Of a stretch of DNA of 64,000 nucleotides, positions 62,608-64,000 are shown piece after piece; the first letter of the stretch is position 1; the number at the start of each line of letters is the position of its first letter. The DNA lies in contig CALVXG010000003.1 of assembly GCA_944368925.1 (NCBI GenBank), positions 62,001-126,000 of the forward strand, in the 5' to 3' direction. The position numbers and the translations under genes are program-made. The DNA comes from an uncultured Clostridia bacterium (GTDB lineage Bacteria; Bacillota; Clostridia; Christensenellales; Borkfalkiaceae). The notes under the pieces are model-generated. The model was not told where the DNA came from, did no database searches, and saw only the letters and a program-made list of their open reading frames with translations.

Positions 62608-64000
62608 TCAGTAGAGAAGGCGCGCCGTTTCGGGCAGGGTCATGACCGCGCTGTTGTCGCCGCGCACGGTGAAATACTCGTCGTGATAGGTCTTGTGCGG
62701 GATCATGTACACGCGCTTTCCCCTCCACTCGCCGTTGACGCTGTCGGTAAACTTGCGGCGGGAAAGAATGTACGCAAACAACCCGTAATTGAGCTCCACG
62801 ATCACGTTCTCGTACCCTTCGGAAAAACATTTCTTGATCGCGCATTTGATCTTGAACGCCATGTACGAATCGGAAATGATATACCCCGATCCCTTGCAAT
62901 GCGAGCATTTTTTTGTGAGCATGGAAACGTTGTCGCTCTTGACTTTCTTGCGCGTGAACTGCACGAGCCCCAGCTCGGTCATGGGGGTCACGTTGCACTT
63001 GGAACGGTCTTCGCGCAGATATTTTTCCAGCTCCGCCACCACCGCGTCGCGATGTTCACGGTTGACCATGTCGATAAAATCCACGACCACGATCCCGCCC
63101 AGATTGCGAAGGCGGACTTGCCGCGCGATCTCTTTCGCCGCCAGCAAATTGGTGCGGAACACCGTATCTTCCAGGCCCGACCCGCCCGTAAACTTACCCG
63201 TGTTCACGTCGATCGCCGTCAGCGCTTCCGTGCGGTCGAAGATAAGATACGCCCCGTTCGGAAGGGGCACGCGCGGACTCATCAGGCGGTACACCTGCTC
63301 TTCCAGCCCGAAAAACTCGAACATTTCGCGCTTCCCTTCGTAACGCACCAGCTTGCTCTTGCTCCGCGTACGGCGGAACGCCGCTTCCACACGCTGGTAA
63401 CTCTTATCGTCCCCGATATAAATCTTGTCGACGTCCGAAAGATCGAAATCGCGCAAAAGCCGCACGTGTACGTCCGCATCGCGGTAGACCAGATCGCCCA
63501 CCGAAGCATTCTTGTACGCTTCCTCCGCTTCCGCATACAGCCCGCGCAGATATTTCACTTCCTCTTTCAGATCCGCTATCTTTACGTTCGGCGCGTTCGT
63601 GCGCATGACGATCCCGCCGTCGCCGCCCGCCAGCTTTTCCGCCAGCTTCATCATCTGCTCGCGCAGCGCTTCGTCCGTGATCTTGCGTGAGACCGCGCAA
63701 AAATCTGCGTTCGGAAGCAGAATCACGTTCTTTCCCACAAACGAAAGGCACATGCTCAGCCGCGCGCCCTTGCTCCCGATCGGCGATTTCGCTACCTGCA
63801 CCATCACTTCGTCGCCCGCCTTCACGTTCAGCTTCAGCGGCCCGACCTGCGCGCCCGCCGCTTCCGCCGGTATGTCCCCCGCGTACAGATACCCGTTCTT
63901 CTCCCGTCCGAACGCCACAAACGCCGCCTGCATCCCCTCCAGTACGTTGACAACGCGGCCTTTGTAAATATTCCCCGAGATCTCCGTCGAACTGTCCGTG
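62608..64000 (-). CDS. rng: Ribonuclease G/E family protein (5' end outside window)
   Basis: The visible 463 or so residues cover the S1-like region at the right edge (GNIYKGRVVNVLEGMQAAFV) and the catalytic core with two metal aspartates (TAIDVNTGKF and VVDFIDMVNREH). The zinc-link CSHCKGSG follows near the C terminus. There is no RNase E scaffold tail, so it is RNase G-like. It matures rRNA and mRNA 5' ends in an endonucleolytic manner. Reading continues beyond 64000 with no stop, so the start codon is missing from the window. Confidence 0.94.
   Translation of the reverse strand, partial: TDSSTEISGNIYKGRVVNVLEGMQAAFVAFGREKNGYLYAGDIPAEAAGAQVGPLKLNVKAGDEVMVQVAKSPIGSKGARLSMCLSFVGKNVILLPNADFCAVSRKITDEALREQMMKLAEKLAGGDGGIVMRTNAPNVKIADLKEEVKYLRGLYAEAEEAYKNASVGDLVYRDADVHVRLLRDFDLSDVDKIYIGDDKSYQRVEAAFRRTRSKSKLVRYEGKREMFEFFGLEEQVYRLMSPRVPLPNGAYLIFDRTEALTAIDVNTGKFTGGSGLEDTVFRTNLLAAKEIARQVRLRNLGGIVVVDFIDMVNREHRDAVVAELEKYLREDRSKCNVTPMTELGLVQFTRKKVKSDNVSMLTKKCSHCKGSGYIISDSYMAFKIKCAIKKCFSEGYENVIVELNYGLFAYILSRRKFTDSVNGEWRGKRVYMIPHKTYHDEYFTVRGDNSAVMTLPETARLLY

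Overview
The window looks like a chromosome segment from a spore-forming, monoderm member of the Firmicutes, most likely class Clostridia. The evidence is AddAB instead of RecBCD, SepF, YlmE/YggS, a T-box riboswitch, FabK as the enoyl reductase, and a spoIIR-sleB-ypeB sporulation/germination cluster. Base composition is moderately GC-rich by eye. Promoters are strikingly canonical (TTGACA, about 17 bp, TATAAT) and most transcription units end in long perfect hairpins. An uncultured gut lineage such as Christensenellales is possible, but this is a guess from gene style only. I see no rRNA, prophage, insertion sequence or CRISPR array; the content is mainly housekeeping.

Layout. 1-12.3 kb (mostly minus): queH, asnB behind an asparagine T-box, a GNAT acetyltransferase, a plus-strand PRC-barrel protein, a small membrane protein, and addB-addA. 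12.4-17.8 kb (plus): a lipoprotein, a lipid-linked sugar transferase plus a GT4 glycosyltransferase, a small helical protein and a MATE exporter. 17.9-19.8 kb (minus): an M16 peptidase and two CAT-anticodon tRNAs. 19.9-29.9 kb (plus): a branched-chain amino acid block, ilvB-ilvN-ilvD-cimA, then a divergent LysR regulator and leuC-leuD-leuB. 30-36.8 kb: yggS-sepF, then a dgk-type lipid kinase with a CPA1 antiporter (minus), divergent from cca-rmuC (plus). 37.1-42.1 kb (plus): a cupin-like protein, a 958-residue membrane-anchored repeat protein, rpsF-ssb-rpsR and a double-HTH regulator. 42.3-46.3 kb: an SLC13-type permease (minus), an FHA-ABC ATPase with its permease, and a 59-residue DUF4250 protein. 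46.7-59 kb (minus): a CPBP protease, DegV, and a complete type II fatty acid locus (secB-like, fabZ / fabH, acpP, fabK, fabD, fabG, fabF, accB, accC, accD, accA). 59.4-64 kb (minus): ypeB, sleB, spoIIR, and RNase G running off the right edge.

How the genes work together. The ilv/cim/leu block encodes most of a valine/leucine/isoleucine route. CimA with LeuCD and LeuB would supply 2-oxobutyrate from pyruvate, bypassing threonine deaminase; ilvC, leuA and the transaminase are not here. The acc and fab genes make malonyl-CoA and extend it on AcpP. DegV, a fatty-acid-binding family, lies directly downstream.

Most notable observations. Two divergent promoters share one palindromic -35 hexamer (34085-34136). 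Three genes have TSS-proximal ATGs and appear leaderless. A group of DnaA-box-like 9-mers lies between cimA and lysR. A SecB-family protein is encoded beside fabZ in a monoderm. A 520-bp hairpin-rich gap interrupts the fab operon. A textbook sigma-F promoter precedes spoIIR. YpeB carries a Cys-rich coiled-coil N-terminal extension.
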